Part shown: positions 53,719 to 63,380 of the stretch, piece by piece
How the letters are laid out: the number at the start of each line of letters is the position of its first letter
Position numbering within the stretch: the first letter of the stretch is position 1
NCBI GenBank assembly: GCA_963556495.2
Contig: OY747713.1
Coordinates: 50,076,724-50,140,723 of the forward strand
Direction of reading: 5' to 3'
From: Valencia hispanica
Lineage: Eukaryota > Chordata > Actinopteri > Cyprinodontiformes > Valenciidae
DNA length: 64,000 nt
Position numbers and translations under genes: made by a program
Notes under the pieces: model-generated
The model's input: the letters and a program-made list of their open reading frames with translations, nothing else
What the model was told of the DNA's origin: nothing
Database searches by the model: none

Positions 53719-54629
53719 TCTGTTTTACAGACGGGTGATGATTACCATTGAATCATGTGAATTTGGTTTTCTGATGTTCTTTCTGTTACTGAAATGTTGT
53801 AATTCCACCATGTGAGCTTGGCTAATCCATGACCTCTCATCCCAGGTTCAGGTAGAAGGGAACTAAAAGTTTGTTTCCTATTTTCATTTTTATTCTACTT
53901 TTTATTATTAACCACTACGTCTCATGTTATTTCATCTTCATTCATTCTGCATGAAGTTTGCTAATTAAAAAGGTGATTCTTTTGTGATTCCTTTGAAAAC
54001 CAATCAGTGAAATTCACTCAATCATATAACTATAATCAGATTTTATTCTTTTTGTCAAGTTGATTACTAATTTGTGTTTTACTAATCAATGTTCTAACCC
54101 CTCTTAAGGGACGGGGAAGCTGAGATTGAGATGATCATGACTTCAGGGTTGGACACTATGGACGCTGCCTCAATGAGGGAAGAGTACACGTTTCAACATG
54201 TACTGTATGTTATGATGTGTCCATAGTGTACCTGGTTGATACTACATAATTTTCCTTTCTCTTGTTTATTCTTAGAGCATCCTGACAGATGATGAGTCAT
54301 GTGGACTGGCCACCTAAAGGGGCATAGGGGCTGCCAGGATGTTTCCCCACTCAGAGAGAAACATGTAAATACAAACAATGGTTGGAGGCTGGCAAAGAAG
54401 ACCCTGGTGGGGTTTTTCATCCTGGTGCACATGGTCTCCAATAATGTCATCTGAAGAGATGTGTATTATTTTGTATAGTTCAAGAGCTGATTATATTGTA
54501 AACATGTAATGACTGATTTCATCTGATTGAATTGACTGTGTATTGTACCTGCCTGCTCACCCCTAGCACTAGCATTTCACTGTTGTCGGTAGGAGAGGTG
54601 TAGATTAGGTTATTACTGAAAGAAGTAAT
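53719..54629 (+). other. ERV-A (+) 3' spacer between env and polypurine tract
   Basis: About 910 bp with no recognised protein, conserved in the minus copy (14668-15601). Simple gammaretroviruses usually have little between env and the polypurine tract. It contains inverted AT-rich stretches but no element I can name. Confidence 0.6.
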
Positions 54630-54642
54630 AAAAGGAGGGAAA
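54630..54642 (+). other. ERV-A (+) polypurine tract
   Basis: AAAAGGAGGGAAA immediately before the 3' LTR start TGATGTGG; same tract in the minus copy at 14655-14667. Confidence 0.85.
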
Positions 54643-55081
54643 TGATGTGGCAGAAAGTATATTAATTATGTTAAAGGTTAAGTCTCTTTGTTAACTGAGA
54701 TATGCATTGTTATGTTGAACCAACATGTGAGAGCTCAAGGATACTTTCTGTGTCTTGGGTCACCAATATTGTTAGATGTCTGCATGCTGACTGAAGGACG
54801 TCGGAACCACTCCATTATCTGCACTGTGACCCAGAGCGTCTGAGTAGTGTCTTACTAACGAGGTTAAAAGTTATCCTATCTTACTGAAGACATACACCTG
54901 TCAATGAAGGAGGAGTCTTGGTTTTGTTCATTTCTATATAGTAAGATGTTAGGATGGGGGTGCAGGTCAGTTACTGCCATGCTGTATGTGCTGAACTCCT
55001 TGTTGATCAACAAGCCGAATTAAAGCTCTTGAACTAAGAAGGAATCCTTTCTCATCCTTGTTAAATAATATTTCCATAATA
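54643..55081 (+). repeat. ERV-A (+) 3' LTR
   Basis: 439 bp, TGATGTGG...CCATAATA. The following flank AATC (55082-55085) against GATC (45143-45146) suggests a 4-bp duplication with one later change; ERV-C copy 1 has GATCGTTC at the equivalent empty site. Confidence 0.92.
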
Positions 55082-56980
55082 AATCGTTCTGCCCCTTTTG
55101 GCAGGGGTCTCAGCTTCTTTTCCTTTGAAACCTGCTGCCCCAGCTGGGCAGCTCTGCGCTTCAAGCAGCCCTGCCACCTGATGGTGCAGGTGTGCTGAAG
55201 TTGGAAACCTCTCAGCAGAGGGTTCAAGTAGGTTGTGTGGTCTGCTCGTTGCTGTTCTGCACCCGCTCTGGCTTGCTGCTCCTGGATGTCCTCTCAGGTG
55301 CGTCCTGGCTCCTCAGTGGGAGTGCATTGGCTCCAGCCCTTTTCTTTAGTCTGATTACCTGAGAGATCGTGGTCTGGTTGGCTGCTGGTCTCTCACTTGG
55401 TCAACAAAGCCTAAAAGAACAGCTCGCAACTCATTTGCTTTTTCAGTTTGCTTTATCCATAATTGCATTTAATTTGAGATTCATTTCTTATGCATTTGTC
55501 CTTTTTTAAAATAAATTCCTCACTCACCCCATAGTTTTAAGTAGTGCCGCACTGATCGGCCACACTAACACAAAATCAAACTATTACCCAGTTTGCTACA
55601 AACATTAGGTCTATCTGTAGAAAAAGCTATTACTTTTGCTATGTATTGAAATCACAGAAATCATCATTGACGCAAAGTGCACTCTAAAAATCCTGTATCA
55701 ACAATGAACAACACTGGAACAGCCTAGACCATAAAGAATTTTTTTCAAAATATATAGTAGGGCTTATAATGTAAATAAAAACTCCCAAACAAACACTAAA
55801 TGCATAAACATGCCACAAGGTAAGATGAATGGGTTGTGTGCAAAAACAACCAACCGCACAAAGGTGCCAAAACAGGATGAAAAACAGGAAACATCTGGTT
55901 TTTGGATTGTGCCAGTGGTATGATGAGCATGTGGGACCGCTCAAAAGAAAAATGCTTTGCTACTTTAAAGTTCAACCCGGAGAAAAGGATCACAGTCTAA
56001 TTTTATTCATTTACACTCCTAACAGCCTAAGTTCATTAAACCTATAGTTTTATAAGATTTTACCACATCATTTTCTGAGCTGATGAGGCCTAATTCTTAT
56101 AAAAGAAAACTATAATCTCAACCTATTTAACCAAAAGACTGTTGAACCCTAAACAAATGCTGTTTTTTATTTATTTATCTGAAATGGTTTTAAAGTGACA
56201 AAATGAAAGGTTTTGTTCGGTAAAAAATAATTAAAATCTAAGTTCCCCTTTTGCCCTACATCAGTAAGGATATTGTTTCCCCCTTTTCTAAAACAGAACA
56301 GTTTCAGAAACATCCAATTATAAAGGTCTCCTGTTAATCAGGTGTGACTAGATTCGCAGCCTGTGTTTTAGTTCAATAGATTAATTTCCATGTCGTCCCA
56401 GTCTCCAATTTACCCTTACTTTTGTCATGGAAGTATATAAATTTTTACCCATACAACTTCCTGTTCGTTCATGTACTTCACGCTCAGAATTTGTCCAAAT
56501 CCGGGAGAGGAGTGCAACATCTGGAAACAGATCATTAAGATTAGTGAAAGCTTCTCCATATATGGGTAAATGTCCTACAGAGTATGGCTTTTGAGAACAA
56601 AGAAAACAGTTAATAATGCTTCATTTATTTGCTAGATATCTTGCATATTGTCACCATACGCTAGTATCAAATGGGTTTGTGTGTGTCCTCCTCTGAGTGA
56701 ACCAAGACAATAAATCAGTATTCTCATGTGCTATATTTCGTTCTCCCGTGAGTTTTAACAATCCTATTGAAATATCCCCACCAAAAAGCTGTAAAAATAA
56801 AAGTACTAGATAGCAGAAAAACCTTCATAGTTACTATCTCTCCCTTCAAGCAGTCTCTATAGAAAAGTGGCTCTCCTGGTTCTCTTCACTGAAGTTGAAA
56901 CAAGTGAACCCTATTGTAATCCCCTCCCTTTGTAATCAGTCTGAAACACCACTTTTCTTAGACTGCTTTCCCTATGTCTA
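55082..56980 (-). pseudogene. env: ERV-C copy 2, env region, decayed
   Basis: By order env on the minus strand. 56380-56980 aligns with 5090-5140 plus 12059-12620 of copy 1, including the uninterrupted ERV-D target site at about 56432. 55082-56380 has only short random frames; I see no motif in it. The plus frame 56981-57178 is antisense to the integrase end. Confidence 0.55.
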
Positions 56981-57514
56981 GTGATGGTCTCTGCTCTCTA
57001 CAATGGGTTAAGTGTATCCAACTCAGTCTCTACAGCCGTTGGTGTGGTCAAAAATACCTGGAATGGCCCCTTCCACCTGGGTGATGACCAGTTTTCTGTT
57101 TACAGCTTTATTCAGGATCCAGTCACCTACTTTCAGCTCACTTCTTCCTGTAGGAATATAGGATCATCTGGCATATGATTAGTTTGCATTTATAACTTAT
57201 TTACTTTTCAGTATTTTGATCATGAAAAACCACCAGATCTTAATCACATTGTTTTTCAGAAGAGAGTATACCAAACTAAGGAATTCTATATCTACGCCCA
57301 TAGATTATTCCAAATATAATGAGGCCAGTATTCAAATTTGGTATTATATGCATGTATAGTTTACCAAATCAAGACAATATCCAATTTTGTCCTGTTTCTT
57401 CCATTGCTTTTTTCAATTTGCAACATCTTTATCATAAAATCATAAATCAGTGTGTAATTGTTCCACTTATTTTAATTTACCAAACTGTAGGAGGGTATAA
57501 GGTCTCTTCAAATC
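56981..57514 (-). pseudogene. pol: ERV-C copy 2, integrase C-terminal remnant
   Basis: Same blocks as copy 1 12620-13110: KVGDWI at about 57110-57130 and the GPFQV-like block at 57050-57080 on the minus strand, in several frames. It is interrupted at 57515 by LINE-d. Confidence 0.7.
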
Positions 57515-57519
57515 AGTCT

Positions 57520-57790
57520 GAGCTCCTGAAGCGTGATTTTATTCACCTTTTTAATCTTCTAGAAAACACACATCTCTGTTTTTATTTCTGGCCCCACTCC
57601 CACTGTCGGCAGAGGAATTGGCCGTTTTAGTAGACTTTTATCCCTTATACTTGGCTCTCCTCCATCACCGCCGTTCACAATATTGGTTTCATAGACAATT
57701 TAAAAAAATTTTGGGGCAGGAAGCACATGTTTGGACCAGATGGGCTCCATCTAAATAGACAAGGCACTCGTACACTGACATTGAGCCTGG
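57520..57790 (+). pseudogene. LINE-d SGNH-esterase-like ORF1 remnant
   Basis: Frames around 57319-57630 and the following phase read LLKRDFIHLFNLLENTHLCFYFWPHSH and, after stops, FGPDGLHLNRQGTRTL (about 57730-57785). The D-x-x-H followed by LNRQG pattern is the last motif block of the esterase domain found in ORF1 of CR1-type LINEs. Two stops near 57630 show it is dead. Confidence 0.6.
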
Positions 57791-58084
57791 CATGTCCACG
57801 CCCCCCTGTCAACTACACTGGCCACAGCTGCCCCTGCCCTCTCTGACTCCACCACATCCTGATGTGCAAATGGTCCCTGCTCCTATGAACTCACCCCTGA
57901 TTTTAACAGTAACTCACATACTGGACTTGGACCTTGTTCTACCTCATTCATACCTGTTATTATCAGCAGAGAGCGGACTAAAAATCATAAACCGAACAAA
58001 TGCAATCTAAATAATCTCAAAAAGTTTCCAAAAGCCCCACTTTCAGTAAATCATACAGTCCCTCCATCTCCAATCACTATTAAT

Positions 58085-59866
58085 ATGGCACTTTTTAATG
58101 TTCGCTCTCTGCTGAACAAAACTTTTATAATAAATGATCTGATTTTAGACCATAATCTTCATTGTTTATTTTTAACAGAAACTTGGCTGAGTGCAGATGC
58201 CCCTGTTGTTCTTACAGAGGCCTCCCCACCTAATTTTAACTTCACTTATTCTACGAGGAGTAGCAAAAGGGGAGGCGGAACTGCTTTTATATGTTCATCA
58301 ACACTTTCCGCCAAACCTGTTTTATTTGATAGCTATTTTACTTTTTTATATAATGCAAATGTTTTTAGCACTCCTCAGATTTTATGTGTCACAATTTATA
58401 GGCCTCCTAAAAAGAGTGCACTTTTTATTCAATAATTTTCAGAGTTTTTATCAATTTTGCACAACTCCTTTGAAAGGATCATTTTAGCTGGTGATTTTAA
58501 TCTACATATAGATAACCTTTTAGATCCTTTATCAACAGATTTTTTAAACATCCTGACTTATATGGATTTTAGCCAACATGTCATGCAGCCGACTTACAAC
58601 AAAGGACACACCCTGGACTTGGTCATCACGCATGGCCTGTCCACCCGTGTGTCCTCTGTTGATGACTTGGCTGTCTCTGACCACTACTGTGTGTTTTTTA
58701 ACATCACCAGTTTTGTTCAGCAGAAGACCTCTGTGAGAACAGTCAGGAAGCGCCATCTAACCCCTGAAGTGGCTGCAGGTTTTCTGGAAATTTTTAAAAA
58801 GAATCCTCCTATTGTTTTATCTGCCCCCTGTGATTTTATTGTCAAGGATTTTAACAGAAGGCTTCAGTCCACTCTTGACTGGCTTGCTCCACTACAAGTT
58901 AAAAGTTTAAAATCTAAAGCCGTAACGCCGTGGAAAAATGAAAACCTCAGAAAAATGAAGAGAAATTGTAGGGCGGCAGAGAGAAAATGGAGGAAAAGTA
59001 AAACCGCAATAAACCATCAAATATACAGAAATCTTCTCAAATTATACAACAATGCAGTAAGAAATTCAAGAAAATCATACTTTTCAAAAATCATCTCGGA
59101 ACATAAAAATTATTCCAAAATAATTTTTTCCACCATTGATAAACTTTTTAACAGAGCTACTACTGCATTTCCTAAAACCCCCTCAAACGCTCTTTATGAG
59201 GAGTTCGCAGACCACTTCAGAGGGAAGGTAGACACCATCAGATGTAAGATTTTTTCTTCTCAGAGTAACATGGTTTTAGACAAATCAGAGTGTGTGTCTT
59301 TACCAGAGGAAACGCTGGACAGTTTTGTCCTGGTAGAAGCTGAGACTCTTGATAAAGTTTTCTCCTCAGTATGGCCCACCACATGTGTTTTGGACCCGAT
59401 TCCCACTTCCTTTTTTAAGCAATTTTATGGATCTTTTAGAGATGAGATTTTAACCATGATGAATTGCTCCCTTTGGACGGGGGTCTTTCCTGCTGCCTTT
59501 AAAGGGGCGGTAGTGAGGCCCCTGTTGAAGAAGAGCAATTTAGATTTTAATGATTGTAACAATTTTAGACCGCTATCTAACTTACCTTTTTTAAGCAAAA
59601 TTTTTGAAAAAATTGTTTTAATTCAACTTAATGATTTTATTAATGAGCACAATGTCCTGGAGAAATTTCAGTCTGGTTTTAGGGTGAACCATAGCACAGA
59701 GACGGTCCTTCTAAAGATTTTAAATGATTTTAGATTAAACTATGATGCCTGGAAGGTGACAGTGTTGGTTCTACTGGATCTAAGCGCTGCCTTCAATACA
59801 GTAGACCACACTATTCTTTTAACTGTGTGTGTGCATGGGAGATGGGTTGGGGGGAGGGGGGTATAA
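58085..59866 (+). pseudogene. LINE-d endonuclease and partial reverse transcriptase
   Basis: 58085-58435: endonuclease start (LFNVRSLLNKTFIINDLI, LFLTETWLS, GGGTAFI, VTIYRPPKK), closed by TAA. The 469-codon frame 58457-59866 has LAGDFNLHIDN, NKGHTLDLVITHG and VSDHYCVFF, a linker rich in Lys/Arg, CVLDPIPTSFFKQF, VVRPLLKKSNLD..NFRPLSNLPFLSKIF, EKFQSGFRVNHSTETVL and LLDLSAAFNTVDHTILL (motif A, first catalytic Asp intact). At about 59820 the frame runs into 3' UTR, so motif B, YxDD and thumb are deleted. Confidence 0.85.
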
Positions 59867-60008
59867 CTGTGACCATGCTTTTAAATTTGTGGGGGAGGGA
59901 AGGGAAGGTGGTTTTATGTGGGGTCATTTTAATCTGTAAAGCACTTTGTGATGCAACTTCTTGTATGAAAAGCGCTTTATAAATAAAGTTTGATTTGATT
60001 TGATTTCT

Positions 60009-60540
60009 TAATCTGGTTTTAGAATCCCATTGTCTCTTAAAAATAATCTATACTCTTTGTCCTATTGTATCAATTATTTCATTCACAAAATGTGTTCCGT
60101 TACCACTATAGATCATTTGTGGATCTCAAATCTAGGCATTATTTCTCTAATATAACATTTCTGCAACTGTTAGTGTATCTAAATGTTTCACTGGTAACAT
60201 TACAATCCATTTGGAGAAATTATCTTACTAAACCGAGCTTCTTCAAAACAGCCTTTGTTTGCTCAAAGCTGTTTCTTAAATTTATATCAGAAGCTTTTTT
60301 GTTTTGTTTTCATGTCTGACACACTTCTATATTCACATACTAATCAGTTTAACAATTTAATTGTCCATAAGAAATGCTCTAATTAGTTTGCTACTAGAGA
60401 TCACCATACCCCTGTTTCCCGTTTGTTGGCCAAATGCCAAAAACATGCAAGGTTCAATTTGGATCTTCTGTTAGCAATAATATGATTTTTTTATCTTTAT
60501 CTGATTACAAACTCCAGTTAAAACTTTAATTTTTCTTTTT
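60009..60540 (-). pseudogene. pol: ERV-C copy 2, integrase core remnant
   Basis: On the minus strand about 60060-60125 reads like SGNGTHFVNEIIDTI, the second-Asp block of integrase (SSDNGPHFVNKVISEV in ERV-A), with Asp replaced. Surrounding sequence is frameshifted. RT and RNase H are not recognised between here and the protease at 60541, so they are deleted or beyond recognition. Confidence 0.65.
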
Positions 60541-60685
60541 TCAAGTAGAACAATTCTTTGGTAGCTGTCCCGTTTCAAGAGTTTTATGAAAATCTACAAT
60601 TTGGATTATTAATTTATCCCCTACAGAGAACATGCCCAACTTCAAGTGAAATAGGAAATCTCTTCCTAACAAATTAAAAAACAAT
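60541..60685 (-). pseudogene. pol: ERV-C copy 2, protease remnant
   Basis: Nearly the same sequence as 13190-13336: the minus strand encodes the NLLGRDFLFHLKLG block. No longer open over a useful length. Confidence 0.65.
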
Positions 60686-62601
60686 GCCGCTGCATTTAAG
60701 AAATCCCAACCTTTTGGATAAAGAGCTGCACGCAGCTAAAACATCCCCCTCCTTATCAGCTAGCGAGGGGAGGTGTGTTCCTTCCCTTCTGCCTTCCTGC
60801 CGTTTACTGGCAAGTTGGATAACCTTTAACAATTTTGAAACGCATGATGGATCTGGTTTCAAACAAGTCTTTTCTTTCAGGAAGCGCATTTACCGGTGCT
60901 GGCGCACCCCATCACAGTTGGTTTGTTTATTAAGAGAACAACTAATGACCCATTGTTGAGGGAAAGAGGGGGGGTCTTGTTTATTATCAAAACGGCCCTT
61001 CCTTGAGGGGAAGGGGGTCTCTTGTTTGAGATAATTCATTTAGATCACGGTAAAGCGGTTTACCTTGCTCTTCATAGGATTTTATAAAATATGGAAGTGA
61101 GAGTTTTTTCTTTTACTTTCTTTCGATGGAACTTTAGGGGAAAACATAAAGTTTTAATTTTTCATCCTCCCGAGTGCTAAAAAACACATCTGCTTTTTTT
61201 TAAGTCGCCCATCATGACCCAACACCCCCTTTTCTTCTTCCTTTGCTCCTTTAAGCGGAATCCCTTTGTTTGAGACGCTAAATGCCTATTCTTCAATTTT
61301 TGATCTTTTTAGTTTTATTTTAGATCGCAACTACCAAGAAGTGCGCGAAATTCCTCAGTTAATCGTCCTTCAAATTCATAATCTTTTATTTATTTCTAAA
61401 GAAATGTTGTATTGTCTTTTCTTTTACATAACTTTTGCATCTCCTTTAAATCTTCTTTGCTATTTTTCCCCCATATTTCGATAAGTTACATTTTGCAGTT
61501 TTTACTTTTCATTTTTAAACATTTATCACTCCCGTGTTAATGAAGTAAATTCAGCTTTTATTTCTCTTTTATCTGATCTATTTATCTTATCGCAGTGTTA
61601 TTTACTCAATTTTCAACCATGAGACTCCTCTCGGCCTACTTAATCTGCTTCAAAAGGAAGAAATCTCCATTCACACACACACACACACAGTCACATAACC
61701 AGTTTATCACACATTAATATCATTATGTATTTATTATCATGTTTTTTTCATTACTAGTATTATTATTTATATATTATTTATTATTAGGCCTATTTCTAAT
61801 TGAAAACCCAGACCTCTGCGCGCTTTGGAGTCCAACCCCAGTCATATTTTATTTTACCATGGATTTTCATTGTGAGATCCCGGATCATCATGCAATGATC
61901 CCCGATCTTTATTTGCAAAAACACAAATTTGTATTAATAAGGTCTTGGACCTAGTTATTTTTTCTCTTATTTTTTATTCTTTCACGCATAAAATTTTGTA
62001 CTCACTGGCTGGTGTCCTTGTGAAAGGAAGACCCCGTCACCCACTGTTGCTGCGAGGAACTCCGCGATCTGCCGGCCTCCACGTTGAGCTGGAGGTCTAC
62101 AGGATCCAGCTGGTCCTAGACCAGGCCGTGCATGGGCTCTCAGCAGCCTGCGGTTCCTCCAGTCATCCAGTCAGATTTGGGATCCTGCTCAAAGGAACAA
62201 GAAATGCCAGGGTTAAAACCGCTCTCTGATCTCTGGGTTTCGTTTTTTAGATTCCGTGGTTTCTCAATCTACGAGCTTATCCACACTCAGCCTTCTTGGT
62301 GTCCAACATGCAAGCTTTCTACATGCAAGCGTCCTAGCTTACCTTAGGGCAGGCCACACCCTGAGTTTACCGACCCGGTCGGCGTCTATTTACCTCAGAA
62401 GAAACAGAAATCAACATTTCCTGGAGAACTACAGACAGAACATTATTCTAGATTAGTCAATTTTGCACCTCGTGTGGCAGTGCTTACCAAATACCTTCAG
62501 ACCCGGGTCACTTCTGTCCTCCGAGCTCCAGTATCTGTCGATCACAACAATTTCAACAAAATCCTATTATTCTAAACTCACGTTTTCCTTTGCTCCTCCA
62601 G
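60686..62601 (-). pseudogene. gag: ERV-C copy 2, gag and leader, decayed
   Basis: By order, minus-strand leader (next to the primer site at 62602-62621) and gag. No frame over 71 codons on the minus strand and no zinc knuckle or major homology region recognised. An (ac)n run lies at 61672-61688. Plus-strand frames 61739-62456 are incidental. Confidence 0.5.
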
Positions 62602-62621
62602 AAATCACGTCGGGGTCACCA
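62602..62621 (-). other. ERV-C primer-binding site, tRNA-Trp type
   Basis: Minus strand TGGTGACCCCGACGTGATTT, three bases after the LTR end. It is a 20/20 complement of the 3' end of vertebrate tRNA-Trp (...AAATCACGTCGGGGTCA-CCA) as I recall it. The plus-strand view looks like a tRNA 3' end but there is no tRNA gene body. Confidence 0.8.
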
Positions 62622-62624
62622 TTT

Positions 62625-63033
62625 TGTTGGAAAGGTGTTTTCACTCAAATTTAAAGCGTCTCTTAAAGGAACAGACACCCATTTAATTTTATGACCACTG
62701 GGCTCTCTGTTCCAGCATGCTCGTTCATTTCTGTAAAAAGGAGCAATAAGAACAACAAACAACAATTATATATTTTAACAGCGAGACGTCGTTCGCTGGA
62801 CTCAGCTCTATTAACTGAGCCCGGATCTACGTCAGCATAGACTTTTTATTGAAAGAGTTGCAGGAAATCACTCCCACATAGATCTTCGTTCATAGAATAA
62901 TGGTCAAAGCTTCCTCACAGAAGGAAGACACGATGTACTACGTTCTTCTTGATTGTTCACTGTTTCTAAGTGTTTCCACATGCACTACAAAATTAAACCC
63001 TCATACAACATTTACAGAATTTTTATCTCTTCA
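62625..63033 (-). repeat. ERV-C copy 2, 5' LTR
   Basis: 409 bp, TG...CA. Minus-strand AATAAA is in 'ctttttattgaaag' (about 62841-62854). Flanked by GTAG (63034-63037), the duplicate of 44432-44435. Confidence 0.9.
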
Positions 63034-63380
63034 GTAGCTATGTTTTAACCATCTTGAGATGTATTGGAGTCTGTTGGCTAAGAAATAATGATGGAAGTTT
63101 GGTAGATCTAGACCTCCTTTTTCTTTGGTCTTCTGCAGTGTTTTTAAGCTGATACGTGGGGGTTTATCTTTCCAAAGAAACGCAGAGACAGAAGAGTCCA
63201 GAGATCTAAATTAATCCAGTGATGGTTTGCTTGGGATCATTGAGAATGAGTAGTTGATTCTGGGCAAAACCATCATTTTTATTGAAGAAACCCTTCCCAT
63301 AAGTGATATGGGTAGGGATTTCCATCTAGCAAGATCATCTTCCACTTTTTTTAAAAGTGGGATGTAGTTTAGGGTTAGGG
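63034..63380 (-). pseudogene. L1 ORF2 segment upstream of the ERV-C insertion
   Basis: On the minus strand: NYIPLLKKVEDDLARWKSLP, then MGRVSSIKMMVLPRINYSFSM and, after one stop, FLWKDKPPRISLKTLQKTK and GGLDLPNFHHYFLANRLQ. This is the region after the RT domain in L1/Tx1-type ORF2. It joins directly to 44435 once ERV-C is removed. An in-frame TAA near 63214 marks it as dead. The upstream part is cut off at about 63380 by an ERV-A fragment. Confidence 0.88.

Larger units (their letters stand above)
45147..55081 (+). mobile_element. ERV-A provirus, plus strand, both LTRs present
   Basis: A 9,935-bp provirus: 439-bp LTRs with about 3 mismatches, a TGGCGCC-type primer site, gag, pol by apparent UGA readthrough, env, a 0.9-kb 3' spacer and a polypurine tract. 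No accessory gene is recognised. Class I (gamma/epsilon-like) by its single zinc knuckle, gag/pol in one frame, D,D35E integrase and CX6CC Env. It is inserted in ERV-C copy 2; flanks gatc/aatc give a 4-bp duplication with one mismatch. Pol is open; gag and env are broken. Confidence 0.93.
57515..60008 (+). mobile_element. LINE-d: CR1/L2-type LINE with esterase remnant, internally deleted
   Basis: Plus-strand non-LTR element inserted in the ERV-C integrase. Order: esterase-like remnant 57520-57790, endonuclease 58085-58690, RT N-terminal half to 59815, then an abrupt switch into 3' UTR and tail (tttga)n at 59982-60006. The RT catalytic core downstream of motif A is absent. The 3' end has 'aagcgctttataaataaag', typical of fish LINEs. 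Confidence 0.85.
44436..63033 (-). mobile_element. ERV-C copy 2: complete but decayed provirus with nested insertions
   Basis: Minus-strand provirus with both LTRs, a tRNA-Trp type primer site and a polypurine tract, 18.6 kb because ERV-A (45147-55081) and LINE-d (57515-60008) inserted into it. Its own sequence is about 6.1 kb. LTRs differ at roughly 20 positions plus small indels (about 5% by eye), so it is clearly older than the ERV-A inside it. Only integrase and protease blocks are still recognisable; gag and env are decayed. Confidence 0.88.

Noticed and set aside
54967..55227. 86-codon minus frame crossing the ERV-A 3' LTR edge
   Set aside because: Half LTR, half flank; an accidental frame over an insertion boundary.
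62602..62640. Sequence matching a tRNA-Trp 3' end including CCA
   Set aside because: Only the last 20 bases match and they sit next to an LTR on the other strand, so it is a primer-binding site and not a tRNA gene.
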